Source: Mesorhizobium sp. GbtcB19 (GTDB taxonomy: Bacteria > Pseudomonadota > Alphaproteobacteria > Rhizobiales > Rhizobiaceae). From it: a stretch of DNA of 64,000 nucleotides. The DNA lies in NCBI RefSeq assembly GCF_019091085.1, contig NZ_JAGXJY010000003.1, positions 124,001-188,000 of the forward strand. The letters run 5' to 3'. Of this stretch, positions 36,068-44,992 are shown piece after piece. The position numbers and the translations under genes are program-made. Numbering within the stretch: position 1 is the first letter of the stretch; every line of letters begins with the position of its first letter. The notes under the pieces are model-generated. The model was given only the letters and a program-made list of their open reading frames with translations. It did no database searches and was not told the DNA's origin.

Positions 36068-38415
36068 TGACCAAGCATGTCCCCAACCTCAAGGCGCAGA
36101 AGATCTCCGGCGGCGTCGCCAGCGACCAGCGCCACGATTCCGCGCACAAGCATGTCAGCGGCACGGCGGTCTATATCGACGACATGCCGGAGCCGGCCGG
36201 CACGCTGCATGGCTGCCTTGGCCTGTCCGCCGCGACGCATGCGACGATCACGAAGATGGACCTCGCGGCGGTGCGTGCCGCTCCCGGCGTCGTCGACGTG
36301 CTGACGGCAAAGGACGTGCCGGGTGAGAACGATATTTCGCCCACCGGCCGCCATGACGAGCCGGTGCTCGCAGACGGCAAGGTCGAGTTCTACGGCCAGC
36401 CGATCTTCTGCGTTATCGCCGAGACACGCGAACAGGCCCGCCGCGCCACCAGGCTGGCCAAGGTCGAATACAAGCAGTTGCCCTTCGTCACCGACATCGG
36501 CGCGCTCGACCCGCGCAAGGACAAGCTTGTTACGCCGCCGCTGACGTTGAGGCGAGGCGACGCAGCGACTGCGATCAAGACGGCCCCCCGCAAGCTCAAG
36601 GGCAAGATGCGCCTCGGCGGCCAGGAGCACTTCTATCTCGAAGGCCACATCGCCATGGCCGTGCCCGGCGAGGACCAGGACGTCACCATCTATTCCTCGA
36701 CCCAGCATCCGAGCGAAGTCCAGCATATGGTGAGCCATGCGCTGGGCATCCCGAGCAACGCCATCACGGTGGAAATCCGCCGCATGGGCGGCGGCTTCGG
36801 CGGCAAGGAAACGCAGGGCAACCAGTTCGCGGCGCTTGCCGCCATCGCCGCCAAGCGGCATCATCGCGCGGTCAAGATCCGGCCCGACCGCGACGACGAC
36901 ATGACCGCGACCGGCAAGCGGCACGATTTCCTGATCGACTACGAGGTCGGCTTCGACGACGACGGCAACATCCTCGGCGTCGACTTCATGTTCGCCGCGC
37001 GCTGCGGCTTTTCGTCGGACCTCTCCGGCCCGGTCACCGACCGCGCGCTGTTCCACTGCGACAACACCTATTTCTGGCCGGCGGTGCACGCCCAGTCGGC
37101 GCCGCTCTACACCAACACGGTCTCCAACACCGCCTTCCGCGGCTTCGGCGGTCCGCAAGGCATGGTCGGCGCCGAGCGCGTCATCGACGAGGTGGCCTTT
37201 GCCCTCGGCAAGGACCCGCTCGAAATCCGCAAGAAGAACTTTTATGGAACCACCGACCGCAACATCACGCCCTACCACCAGACGGTCGAGGACAATGTCA
37301 TCCAGCGCATCATCGCCGAGCTGGAGGTGAGTTCGAACTATGCGCGGCGCCGCCGCGAGATCAGCGCCTTCAACAACAACAGCCGCTTCATAAAGCGCGG
37401 ACTGGCGCTGACGCCGGTCAAGTTCGGCATCTCCTTCACCGCCACGCACTACAACCAGGCCGGCGCGCTGGTGCATGTCTATACCGACGGTTCGGTGCAC
37501 CTGAACCATGGCGGCACCGAGATGGGGCAGGGGCTCTATCTCAAGGTGGCGCAGGTGGTGGCGGAAGAATTCCAGATCGACCTCGACCAGGTGAAGATCA
37601 CCGCGACGACCACCGGCAAGGTGCCGAACACCTCGGCCACCGCGGCATCCTCGGGCTCGGACCTCAACGGCATGGCGGCGCAGAACGCGGCGCGCCAGAT
37701 CAAGGACCGGCTGACCAATTTCGCCTCGGAAAAATACCAGGTTCCGCGCGACCAGGTGCTGTTCCTGCCCAACCGGGTGCGCATCGGCAACCAGGAGATA
37801 CCCTTCGGCGACCTGGTCAAGCAGGCCTATATGGCCCGCATCCAGCTCTCGGCGGCCGGCTTCTACAAGACGCCGAAAATCCACTGGAACCGTGACAAGG
37901 GCGAGGGTCGTCCCTTCTACTATTTCGCCTACGGCGCCTCCTGCTCGGAGGTCTCGGTCGACACGCTGACCGGCGAATATGTTGTCGAGCGCACCGACAT
38001 CGTGCATGAAACCGGCCGCTCGCTGAACCGCGCCATCGACCTCGGCCAGGTCGAGGGCGGCTTCATCCAGGGCATGGGCTGGCTGACCACCGAGGAATTG
38101 TGGTGGGACGACAAGGGCCGGCTGCGCACCCATGCGCCGTCGACCTACAAGATCCCGCTCGCCTCCGACCGTCCAAAAGTCTTCAACGTCACGCTGGCCG
38201 ACTGGTCCGAAGCCAACGAGCCGACCGTGCATCGCTCCAAGGCCGTCGGCGAACCGCCTTTCCCGCTCGGCATGTCGGTTCTGCATGCGCTCTCCGATGC
38301 GGTCGCGAGCGTCGCGGATCACAAGATCTGCCCGCGCCTCGACGCGCCGGCGACGCCGGAGCGGGTGCTGATGGCGATCGAGCGGTTGAAGCGGGAAGCG
38401 GTAAAGCCGGCCTGA
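36067..38415 (+). CDS. xdhB: Xanthine dehydrogenase large subunit (molybdenum)
   Basis: A 782-residue subunit with the aldehyde-oxidase/xanthine-dehydrogenase hammerhead domain (AVYIDDMPEPAGTLHGCLGL) and the molybdopterin-binding domain, including RMGGGFGGKETQ, TAFRGFGGPQGM and the C-terminal KAVGEPPFPLGMSV with the catalytic Glu. It oxidises hypoxanthine to xanthine and xanthine to urate. The start was set at the TGATG overlap with xdhA. Confidence 0.94.
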   Translation: MTKHVPNLKAQKISGGVASDQRHDSAHKHVSGTAVYIDDMPEPAGTLHGCLGLSAATHATITKMDLAAVRAAPGVVDVLTAKDVPGENDISPTGRHDEPVLADGKVEFYGQPIFCVIAETREQARRATRLAKVEYKQLPFVTDIGALDPRKDKLVTPPLTLRRGDAATAIKTAPRKLKGKMRLGGQEHFYLEGHIAMAVPGEDQDVTIYSSTQHPSEVQHMVSHALGIPSNAITVEIRRMGGGFGGKETQGNQFAALAAIAAKRHHRAVKIRPDRDDDMTATGKRHDFLIDYEVGFDDDGNILGVDFMFAARCGFSSDLSGPVTDRALFHCDNTYFWPAVHAQSAPLYTNTVSNTAFRGFGGPQGMVGAERVIDEVAFALGKDPLEIRKKNFYGTTDRNITPYHQTVEDNVIQRIIAELEVSSNYARRRREISAFNNNSRFIKRGLALTPVKFGISFTATHYNQAGALVHVYTDGSVHLNHGGTEMGQGLYLKVAQVVAEEFQIDLDQVKITATTTGKVPNTSATAASSGSDLNGMAAQNAARQIKDRLTNFASEKYQVPRDQVLFLPNRVRIGNQEIPFGDLVKQAYMARIQLSAAGFYKTPKIHWNRDKGEGRPFYYFAYGASCSEVSVDTLTGEYVVERTDIVHETGRSLNRAIDLGQVEGGFIQGMGWLTTEELWWDDKGRLRTHAPSTYKIPLASDRPKVFNVTLADWSEANEPTVHRSKAVGEPPFPLGMSVLHALSDAVASVADHKICPRLDAPATPERVLMAIERLKREAVKPA

Positions 38416-38462
38416 ATCTGCCTAAACGTGCAAATCGAGGCGCAAAACGCTATATTTCCAGG

Positions 38463-39374
38463 ATGGAAATGCAGACGATGAACTCGAAAGTGCAAAGCCT
38501 GAAGGCGTTCCTCGGTCAAGCCGACCGCGTCGCGCTCGTCGAGGTCGCGGCCACGAAGGGCTCGACGCCGCGCGAGGCCGGCGCCTTCATGCTTGTCTCG
38601 GCATCGGCGATTTTCGGGACCATCGGCGGCGGCCAGCTCGAATACATGGCGATCGACAAGGCGCGGCAGATGCTGCGCCCCTCATCTCCCTCCAAGGGGA
38701 GAGAAGCGCGCATCGAGGTCGACGAGGTCTGCGCCACGCTCGACGTTCCGCTCGGGCCGGAGATCGGCCAATGCTGCGGCGGCCGCGTCGAGGTGCTGAT
38801 CCGCCTCGTCGATGGTTCGCTGGAACAGCAGCTGATCGCCAACGCTCAATCGGAAGAGGCGCATCTGCCGCATGTCTATGTCTTCGGCGGCGGCCATGTC
38901 GGCCAGGCGCTGGCCGCGTCGCTGGCGCTCCTGCCGATCCACGCCGTCGTGGTCGAAACGCGCGCCGATGCGCTGGAAGGCATGCCGGACACGGTCGAGA
39001 CGCGGCTGACACCAATGCCCGAGGCCGTGGTGCGCGAAGCGCCGGCCGGATCGGCCTTCGCCATCCTCACTCACGACCATGCGCTGGATTTCCTGATCGT
39101 CGCCGAGGCGCTGAAGCGAGACGATACCGCTTATGTCGGCATGATCGGCTCCAAAACCAAGAAAGCCACCTTCAGGAGCTGGTTCCTGAGGTCGGCCGAG
39201 GGCAGCGAAGCACAGTTCGCTCGGCTCGTCTCGCCGATCGGCGGCAGCGCCGTGAAGGACAAGCGCCCGCAGGTGATCGCCGCGCTCGCCGCCGCCGAGA
39301 TCATGACGGCGCTGGTGTCTCACGCCGCCCAGGCGCCGATTTCGAGCACATCCAAAAAGGTGATGGTCGGCTGA
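38463..39374 (+). CDS. xdhC: Xanthine dehydrogenase accessory protein (XdhC)
   Basis: A 303-residue chaperone that binds and sulfurates the molybdenum cofactor before insertion into XdhB. The N-terminus has LVEVAATKGSTPREAGAFML and GTIGGGQLEY, the centre GPEIGQCCGGRVEV with the conserved Cys pair, and the C-terminal Rossmann part YVFGGGHVGQAL and DTAYVGMIGSKTKK. Residues about 73-82 (RPSSPSKGRE) look inserted and coincide with a palindromic DNA element. Start 38463; in-frame ATGs at 38469 and 38478 are alternatives. Confidence 0.9.
   Translation: MEMQTMNSKVQSLKAFLGQADRVALVEVAATKGSTPREAGAFMLVSASAIFGTIGGGQLEYMAIDKARQMLRPSSPSKGREARIEVDEVCATLDVPLGPEIGQCCGGRVEVLIRLVDGSLEQQLIANAQSEEAHLPHVYVFGGGHVGQALAASLALLPIHAVVVETRADALEGMPDTVETRLTPMPEAVVREAPAGSAFAILTHDHALDFLIVAEALKRDDTAYVGMIGSKTKKATFRSWFLRSAEGSEAQFARLVSPIGGSAVKDKRPQVIAALAAAEIMTALVSHAAQAPISSTSKKVMVG
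38677..38705. repeat. Short palindromic element inside xdhC
   Basis: GCCCCTCATCTCCC followed by TCCAAGGGGAGAGAAG resembles a shortened form of the palindromic repeats found between genes in this window (compare GCCCCTCAT and the CTCCCC/GGGGAGA stem at 52485-52533). It adds about ten codons in frame to xdhC. Confidence 0.4.
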
Positions 39375-39520
39375 AGGCCGGCCGCCGCGGTTCCTGGGAC
39401 ATCAACAAAGCTGCCTCGAGATATGACCGCCGCTCACAGCTGCTCGTCGCTTTCTTCGTTTCTCAAACGCGCTCGAACCGTGTTTTCTGCGCGCCTGACG
39501 AACATAAGCGGTGAACACGG

Positions 39521-40378
39521 GTGAACGACATGGACGTATTGCGCATAGCGGCATTTTCAGACGGGAGCAGAGGCGGCAATCCCGCCGGCGTGGTGATCGG
39601 CGAGGCCTTGCCCGATGCGGCTGACATGCAGCGCGTCGCGGCCGAGGTCGGCTTTTCGGAAACAGCCTTCGCGGCGCCCGCCGGCGACGGCTGGCGCGTC
39701 CGCTACTTTTCGCCGGAATCGGAAGTGCCGTTCTGCGGCCACGCCACCATCGCGCTGGGCGCGGCGCTGGTCAGGAAGTTCGGCAACGGGGTCTTCGCGC
39801 TGACCCTCAACCAGGCGAACATTACCGTCGAAGGTTTCTGCGACGGCGCCAACGTCTCTGCTGCCCTGCAGTCGCCGCCGACGCGCAGCGAGCCGGCTTC
39901 GTCGGAACTGGCCGGCGAGGCATTGGCGCTGTTCGGCTACCAACCGGGCGATCTCGATCCGGCAATTCCGCCGGCGCTGATCCATGGCGGCGCCGATCAC
40001 CTCGTATTGGCGCTGAAGTCACGCGAAGCGTTGGCCGCCATGGCTTATGACCTGAAGCAGGGTCAGGCTTTCATGCGGCGCGAAGGCCTGGTCACGATCC
40101 TGCTCGCCTATGCCGAGACACCGCGCCGCTTCCACACCCGCAATCCATTCGCTTCCGGAGGCGTCTACGAGGATCCGGCGACGGGAGCGGCGACCGCTGC
40201 CTTTGCCGGCTATCTGCGTGATCTCGGCTGGCCGCATGGTGGCGCGATCGACATCGTCCAGGGCGAGGACATGGGGATGCGCTCGCGCCTGCATGCCGAT
40301 ATTCCGCCGACGCCGGGCAGCTCGATCCGGGTGTCCGGAACAGCCCGGCTGATGGATGCGCGGGCCGAAGCGGCTTAA
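39521..40378 (+). CDS. PhzF family protein (isomerase/epimerase fold)
   Basis: A 285-residue PhzF-like protein. GGNPAGVVIGEALPD with the catalytic-region Glu in GFSETAF, FSPESEVPFCGHATIAL, and the C-terminal-half EDPATGAATAAFAGYL are hallmark motifs. The family includes PhzF itself and many isomerases of unknown substrate. It follows xdhC by 146 bases and its stop overlaps that of the convergent monooxygenase gene. No phenazine genes are nearby, so a phenazine role is unlikely. The GTG start at 39521 could be replaced by an ATG at 39530. Confidence 0.85.
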   Translation: MNDMDVLRIAAFSDGSRGGNPAGVVIGEALPDAADMQRVAAEVGFSETAFAAPAGDGWRVRYFSPESEVPFCGHATIALGAALVRKFGNGVFALTLNQANITVEGFCDGANVSAALQSPPTRSEPASSELAGEALALFGYQPGDLDPAIPPALIHGGADHLVLALKSREALAAMAYDLKQGQAFMRREGLVTILLAYAETPRRFHTRNPFASGGVYEDPATGAATAAFAGYLRDLGWPHGGAIDIVQGEDMGMRSRLHADIPPTPGSSIRVSGTARLMDARAEAA

Positions 40379-41625
40379 ACCGGCCGCTTCAGGCCGAGAT
40401 GCTCGCGCAGCGTCCGACCCTCGTAGTCCTTTCGGAACAGGCCGCGCCGCTGCAGTTCCGGCACCACCAGCGTCGCGAAGGCGTCGAGCTCGCCTGGGAA
40501 CCAGGACGGCATGACGTTGAAACCGTCGGCCGCGCCGCCTTCGAAACGCGCCTGCAATTCATCGGCGATCTGCTCGGCCGTGCCGACGATCCGCCAATGG
40601 CCGCGCGCCCCGGCAAAATAGCGGGCCAGCTCGCGGATCGAGAGGCCGTCGCGGCGCGCCTGCTCGATGACCAGCGCCTGCCGGCTTTTCATGCCTTCAC
40701 TTTCCGGCAGTTCGGGCAGCGGCCCGTCGATCGGGTAGCGCCCGAGATCCGAGATGCTGAGATAGCTGGAAAGCAGCGCCACGCCGACATCGTCGGGGAT
40801 CAATTCCTGCAGCGCATCGTATTTGGCCTGCGCCTCGGCTTTCGTCGCCGCCACGATCGGCGCCACGCCGGGCATGATCTTCACATCGTCCGGCTGGCGT
40901 CCGTAGGCGGCGAGCCGCCCCTTGAGGTCGTCATAAAAGGCCTTGGCTTCCTCGAAAGTCTGCGCGGCCGAGAACACCACGTCGGCGGTTCGGGCGGCAA
41001 GATCCTTGCCGTCGTCGGAGGCGCCCGCCTGCACCATCACCGGCGCGCCCTGCGGCGAGGGCGGTATGTCGAGCGGATCGCGCACCGAAAAGCTCTCGCC
41101 GTCATGGCCGGCGACGCGCCGGTTCCATAGGCCGGTGATCACCGTGGCGAACTCGCGCGCCCGCGCATAGCGATCGGCATGCGGCCGCAGGCCCGTCGCG
41201 CCGAAATTCGCCGCTTCGATGGGGCTCGCCGATGTCACCAGATTCCAGCCGGCCCGCCCGCCGCTCAGATTGTCGAGCGAGGCGAAGGTCCGCGCCAGCC
41301 CATAGGGCTCGTTGTAGCTGGTCGATGCCGTCGACACGAGGCCGATCCGTTCGGTCTGCGCGGCAAGCGCCGACAGCAGGCTGATCGGCTCGAAGCCGAT
41401 CGAGCGCGAGGTCTGGCTGGCGATGTTGACATTGGCCTCGCGCAGGCCGGCTGCGTCCTCGCAGAAGATCATATCCAACTTCGCGGCTTCCGCCGTGCGG
41501 GCCAGCGCGATGTAGTGATCGATGTCGATGCCGGCCGTCACATGCGCGTCAGGGTGGCGCCAGGCAGCGATGTGGTGGCCGGTCGCCCACAGGAACAGGC
41601 CGAGCTTCATCTGGCGCGCGCTCAT
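40375..41625 (-). CDS. LLM-class FMN-dependent monooxygenase (NtaA/SnaA/DszA type)
   Basis: A 416-residue luciferase-like monooxygenase. The N-terminus (KLGLFLWATGHHIAAWRHPD), the segment GRAGWNLVTSASP and the motif GAPVMVQAGAS are typical of the two-component NtaA/DszA group, which uses reduced FMN from a separate reductase to oxidise nitrogen, sulfur or ether compounds. The start overlaps the preceding LLM gene as ATGA and has GGGAGGCG upstream. No flavin reductase or transporter is adjacent. Confidence 0.87.
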   Translation of the reverse strand: MSARQMKLGLFLWATGHHIAAWRHPDAHVTAGIDIDHYIALARTAEAAKLDMIFCEDAAGLREANVNIASQTSRSIGFEPISLLSALAAQTERIGLVSTASTSYNEPYGLARTFASLDNLSGGRAGWNLVTSASPIEAANFGATGLRPHADRYARAREFATVITGLWNRRVAGHDGESFSVRDPLDIPPSPQGAPVMVQAGASDDGKDLAARTADVVFSAAQTFEEAKAFYDDLKGRLAAYGRQPDDVKIMPGVAPIVAATKAEAQAKYDALQELIPDDVGVALLSSYLSISDLGRYPIDGPLPELPESEGMKSRQALVIEQARRDGLSIRELARYFAGARGHWRIVGTAEQIADELQARFEGGAADGFNVMPSWFPGELDAFATLVVPELQRRGLFRKDYEGRTLREHLGLKRPV

Positions 41626-42593
41626 TGTTCGCCTCCCGTGCCGAGTCCGAGATGGTCGCGCAGCGTCGCGCCCTGCTGGCCCTGGCCGGCGATACCACGG
41701 CGTCGGAGCTCCGGCAGAACGCGGTCGGTAAAACTCTGAAGTCCCGGGGCATCAGCCGGCAAAACAAAATTGAAGCCGTCACAGCCACTCGATTCTAACA
41801 AAGCTTGGAGACTGTCGGCATCCGGTTCGGATGTCAGGACCATCGTTGCCAGTACCTTCACTGTTTCCGGCTTGCGGCCGATAGCGGCAGCTCGGCGCTT
41901 CAGTTCGCCAACGGCAACTTTCAAGGCCTCAGACGGCTGTCCCTCGATCAGGACAACGTCGGCGGCGCCGCTTGCGAGATCAAAATCAGCCTCCGCCGGG
42001 CCGGACATGATTAGCACCGGCCTGTCCTGCGGTGACCGTGCGACATTGAGCGGCCCGCGTACCGAGAAGAATTCGCCGATGTGGTTCAGCGGGTGCATCT
42101 TGTCCGGATCGTGGAAGCGGCCCGCTGCCTTGTCGAACAGCAGCGCGCCACGCCCCCAGCCGACCCACAAGAGCCGTACGATGTTGATGAACTCTCTGGC
42201 GCGACGACGAAAATCATCGTCGGAAAAACCTTCCGGACGGCTGAAATTAGCCGCCTCGCGCGGGTTCTGCCTCAGCGTCGCGTTCCAGCCGATTCGGCCA
42301 TGGCTAATGATGTCGAGCGAGGCAAAACGGCGCGCCAGATTGTAGGGCTGATGCATGAGCGTAGAGGCGCTGGCGACGAGGCCGATCTTCTCGGTGAATG
42401 TCGCCAGCGCGGCGACGAGCGTGGTCGCTTCGAACGGGCTGGTCGACGGCGCGCCGTTTGGCCATGAGTCGGAAATGGCGACCATGTCGACACCGGCCGT
42501 TTCCAACTTTCGCACGAAGCCGGCGATCTCGGCCAATGTCAGGCTGGTCTTCCCTGCGGCGGAAGCAATGTCGAGCGAAACGGCGAGATGCAT
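41622..42593 (-). CDS. LLM-class flavin-dependent oxidoreductase
   Basis: A 323-residue luciferase-like protein, shorter than its downstream neighbour. DMVAISDSWPNGAPST, GRIGWNATLRQNPREAANFS and DRPVLIMSGPAEAD are conserved-type segments. It is translationally coupled to the NtaA/DszA-type gene, so the two probably act on the same compound in sequence. It may belong with the LysR gene encoded upstream on the same strand, 105 bases away. Confidence 0.83.
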   Translation of the reverse strand: MHLAVSLDIASAAGKTSLTLAEIAGFVRKLETAGVDMVAISDSWPNGAPSTSPFEATTLVAALATFTEKIGLVASASTLMHQPYNLARRFASLDIISHGRIGWNATLRQNPREAANFSRPEGFSDDDFRRRAREFINIVRLLWVGWGRGALLFDKAAGRFHDPDKMHPLNHIGEFFSVRGPLNVARSPQDRPVLIMSGPAEADFDLASGAADVVLIEGQPSEALKVAVGELKRRAAAIGRKPETVKVLATMVLTSEPDADSLQALLESSGCDGFNFVLPADAPGLQSFTDRVLPELRRRGIAGQGQQGATLRDHLGLGTGGEQ

Positions 42594-42698
42594 TTAGTGC
42601 CCAATCGGCTGCCGGCGATGTCGCTACCAACCTAGGCTGGCTTTCGCGCAAGGCAACCGGGCCGGATGGGCCACGAGCCCGCCACGTGCCGGCCAGCG

Positions 42699-43619
42699 CT
42701 ACTTCCCCGCAAGAACATCCTTGATCAGCCGCTGGCAGCGCTCGGCCATGAAGTCGAGCAGCAGCCGCACCTTGGGATCCTGCAGCTTCTTGTGCGGATA
42801 GACGGCGGCAAGCTGCACCGGCGTCGGCGGCGTCTTGGCCAGGATCACCTTCAGCCGCTGGTCGCGGATGAAAGGCTCGACCTCGAAACGCGGCTTGTTG
42901 ATGATGCCGCGCCCCGACAGCGCCCAGCCGGTCAGCACATCGCCGTCATCGGTGTCATAGGGACCGTGCACTTCGAACTTCTGCACGCCACTCGGCGTCT
43001 GCAGCGTCCACACGAACTCGCGTGTGCCGGCATAGCGCAGCATCAGGCAATCGTGTTTCTTGCCGACCAGTTCCTGCGGTTCGGCGGGCTCGCCGCGCGT
43101 CTCCAGATATTTCGGCGCCGCCACCAGCACGCGCTCGCATTCCAAGACGCCGCGCATGCGCAGGCTGGAATCCTCGATGATGCCGAGCCGGAAGGCGACG
43201 TCGATGCCTTCCTTCATGATGTCGACATTGTGGTCGGAGAGCCTGAGCCGCACCTCGATATCGGGATATTTGTCGTGGAAGTCGGGGATGCCGGAGGCGA
43301 TCAGCCGCCGGCCGAGGCCGAGCGGCGCCATCACCCGGATGGTGCCGCGCGGCTGGCCGGAAAGTGCTGCTACCGCGGCTTCCGCTTCGGTGATCGCATC
43401 CAGAACCTGCTTGGCGCCGGTATAGAACACCGTTCCATGCTCGGTCGGCATCAGCTGCCTTGTCGTGCGGTTGAAGAGCCGTACGCCGAGATGTTTCTCA
43501 AGTTCCTTGATGCGGTTCGAGGCGACCGCCGGCGAAAGGCGCATGTCTCTGCCCGCCGCCGACAGATTGCCGAGCTCCACGACGCGGACGAAGACGGCAA
43601 TGTTGTCGAGATAGGCCAT
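42699..43619 (-). CDS. LysR-family transcriptional regulator
   Basis: A 306-residue LysR protein with the N-terminal winged helix (FVRVVELGNLSAAGRDMRLS followed by VASNRIKELEKHLGVRLF) and an effector-binding domain ending LLLDFMAERCQRLIKDVL. It is divergent from puuD across a 144-base gap, so it may control urate oxidation, but it could equally control the LLM genes behind it. Confidence 0.9.
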   Translation of the reverse strand: MAYLDNIAVFVRVVELGNLSAAGRDMRLSPAVASNRIKELEKHLGVRLFNRTTRQLMPTEHGTVFYTGAKQVLDAITEAEAAVAALSGQPRGTIRVMAPLGLGRRLIASGIPDFHDKYPDIEVRLRLSDHNVDIMKEGIDVAFRLGIIEDSSLRMRGVLECERVLVAAPKYLETRGEPAEPQELVGKKHDCLMLRYAGTREFVWTLQTPSGVQKFEVHGPYDTDDGDVLTGWALSGRGIINKPRFEVEPFIRDQRLKVILAKTPPTPVQLAAVYPHKKLQDPKVRLLLDFMAERCQRLIKDVLAGK

Positions 43620-43763
43620 GCGTGGCTCTCATGCAGCTGCGTGGGGGAACTCTACTATTTTCCATTTTTTTTTGAAAGTCATCGCGCACCTCGCCTCTTT
43701 TCGTTTGCGCGGCAGACCGTAAAGTCCTCTCATCGGCAGGGACGATCTCCCAGGGGCGACACA

Positions 43764-44990
43764 ATGATGGATTTCGCGATTTTCTGGGACTGGCTGAGCT
43801 TCGCCGTCCGCTGGCTGCATGTCATCACCGGCATCGCCTGGATCGGCTCGTCATTCTATTTCGTCGCGCTCGACCTCGGCCTGCGCCAGCGCCCCGGCCT
43901 GCCCGCCGGCGCCTTCGGCGAGGAATGGCAGGTGCATGGCGGCGGCTTCTACCACATCCAGAAATACCTGGTGGCGCCGGCCGAAATGCCGGAGCACTTG
44001 ACCTGGTTCAAATGGGAATCCTACGCCACCTGGATGTCGGGCTTCGCCATGCTCTGCCTCGTCTATTATGGCGGCGCCAACCTGTTCCTCATCGATCCCA
44101 ATGTGCTCAACGTCTCGGTGCCGGTCGGCATCCTGATGTCGCTGGCAACGATCGGCGTCGGCTGGATCGTCTATGACCTGCTCTGCCGCTCGCCGCTCGG
44201 CAACAGCGACACCGGCCTGATGCTGGTGCTCTACGGCGTGCTGGTCTTCATCGCCTGGGGGCTGACGCATCTGTTCACCGGCCGCGCAGCTTTCCTGCAT
44301 CTCGGCGCCATCACCGCCACGATCATGTCGGCCAATGTCTTCATGGTCATCATCCCCAACCAGAAGATTGTCGTCGCCGACCTGATCGCCGGCCGCAAGC
44401 CGGACCCGAAATACGGCAAGATCGCCAAGCAGCGCTCGCTGCACAACAACTACCTGACCTTGCCGGTCCTGTTCCTGATGTTGTCGAACCACTACCCGCT
44501 GGCGTTCGGCACGCAGTTCAACTGGGTCATCGCTTCGCTGGTCTTCATCATCGGCGTGCTGATCCGGCACTATTTCAACACCGTGCATGCCAGGAAAGGC
44601 AACCCGACCTGGACCTGGCTGGGTGCTGCCGTGCTGTTCATGATCATCATCTGGCTGTCGACCGTGCCGAAAGTGCTGACCGGCGAGCCGCAGACTTCCG
44701 CCGCCTCCGCCGCCGCCCAGGTCTACATCGCTTCGGCGCACTTCCCGGCGGTGCGCGACACCGTGCTTGGCCGCTGCTCCATGTGCCATACGGAAGAGCC
44801 GGCCTATGAAGGCATCTACCATGCGCCGAAGGGCGTGCTGCTCGATACCGACGAGCGCATTGCCGAACATGCCCGCGAGATTTACATCCAGGCCGGCCGG
44901 GCGCATGCCATGCCGCCCGCCAACGTCACCCAGATCACCGACCAGGAACGCGCCCTTCTGGTCGCCTGGTTTGAAGGCGCCGGAAAATAA
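43764..44990 (+). CDS. puuD: Membrane urate hydroxylase with cytochrome c domain
   Basis: A 408-residue PuuD-type urate oxidase. The N-terminal part holds about eight to nine transmembrane helices (WLHVITGIAWIGSSFYFVAL and others), and the C-terminal part is a cytochrome c domain with CSMCH at 338-342 and a distal MPP. It oxidises urate to 5-hydroxyisourate and passes electrons to the respiratory chain without making hydrogen peroxide. AGGGG lies 7 bases before the ATG. guaD follows after 2 bases. Confidence 0.93.
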   Translation: MMDFAIFWDWLSFAVRWLHVITGIAWIGSSFYFVALDLGLRQRPGLPAGAFGEEWQVHGGGFYHIQKYLVAPAEMPEHLTWFKWESYATWMSGFAMLCLVYYGGANLFLIDPNVLNVSVPVGILMSLATIGVGWIVYDLLCRSPLGNSDTGLMLVLYGVLVFIAWGLTHLFTGRAAFLHLGAITATIMSANVFMVIIPNQKIVVADLIAGRKPDPKYGKIAKQRSLHNNYLTLPVLFLMLSNHYPLAFGTQFNWVIASLVFIIGVLIRHYFNTVHARKGNPTWTWLGAAVLFMIIIWLSTVPKVLTGEPQTSAASAAAQVYIASAHFPAVRDTVLGRCSMCHTEEPAYEGIYHAPKGVLLDTDERIAEHAREIYIQAGRAHAMPPANVTQITDQERALLVAWFEGAGK

Positions 44991-44992
44991 GC

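Noticed and set aside
36052-38322. Long antisense open frame over xdhB
   Set aside because: Same artefact; the plus strand encodes a complete molybdenum subunit with all motifs and a coupled start.
39521-40378. Phenazine biosynthesis gene
   Set aside because: The PhzF fold is clear, but no other phz genes are present and most PhzF-like proteins have other roles.
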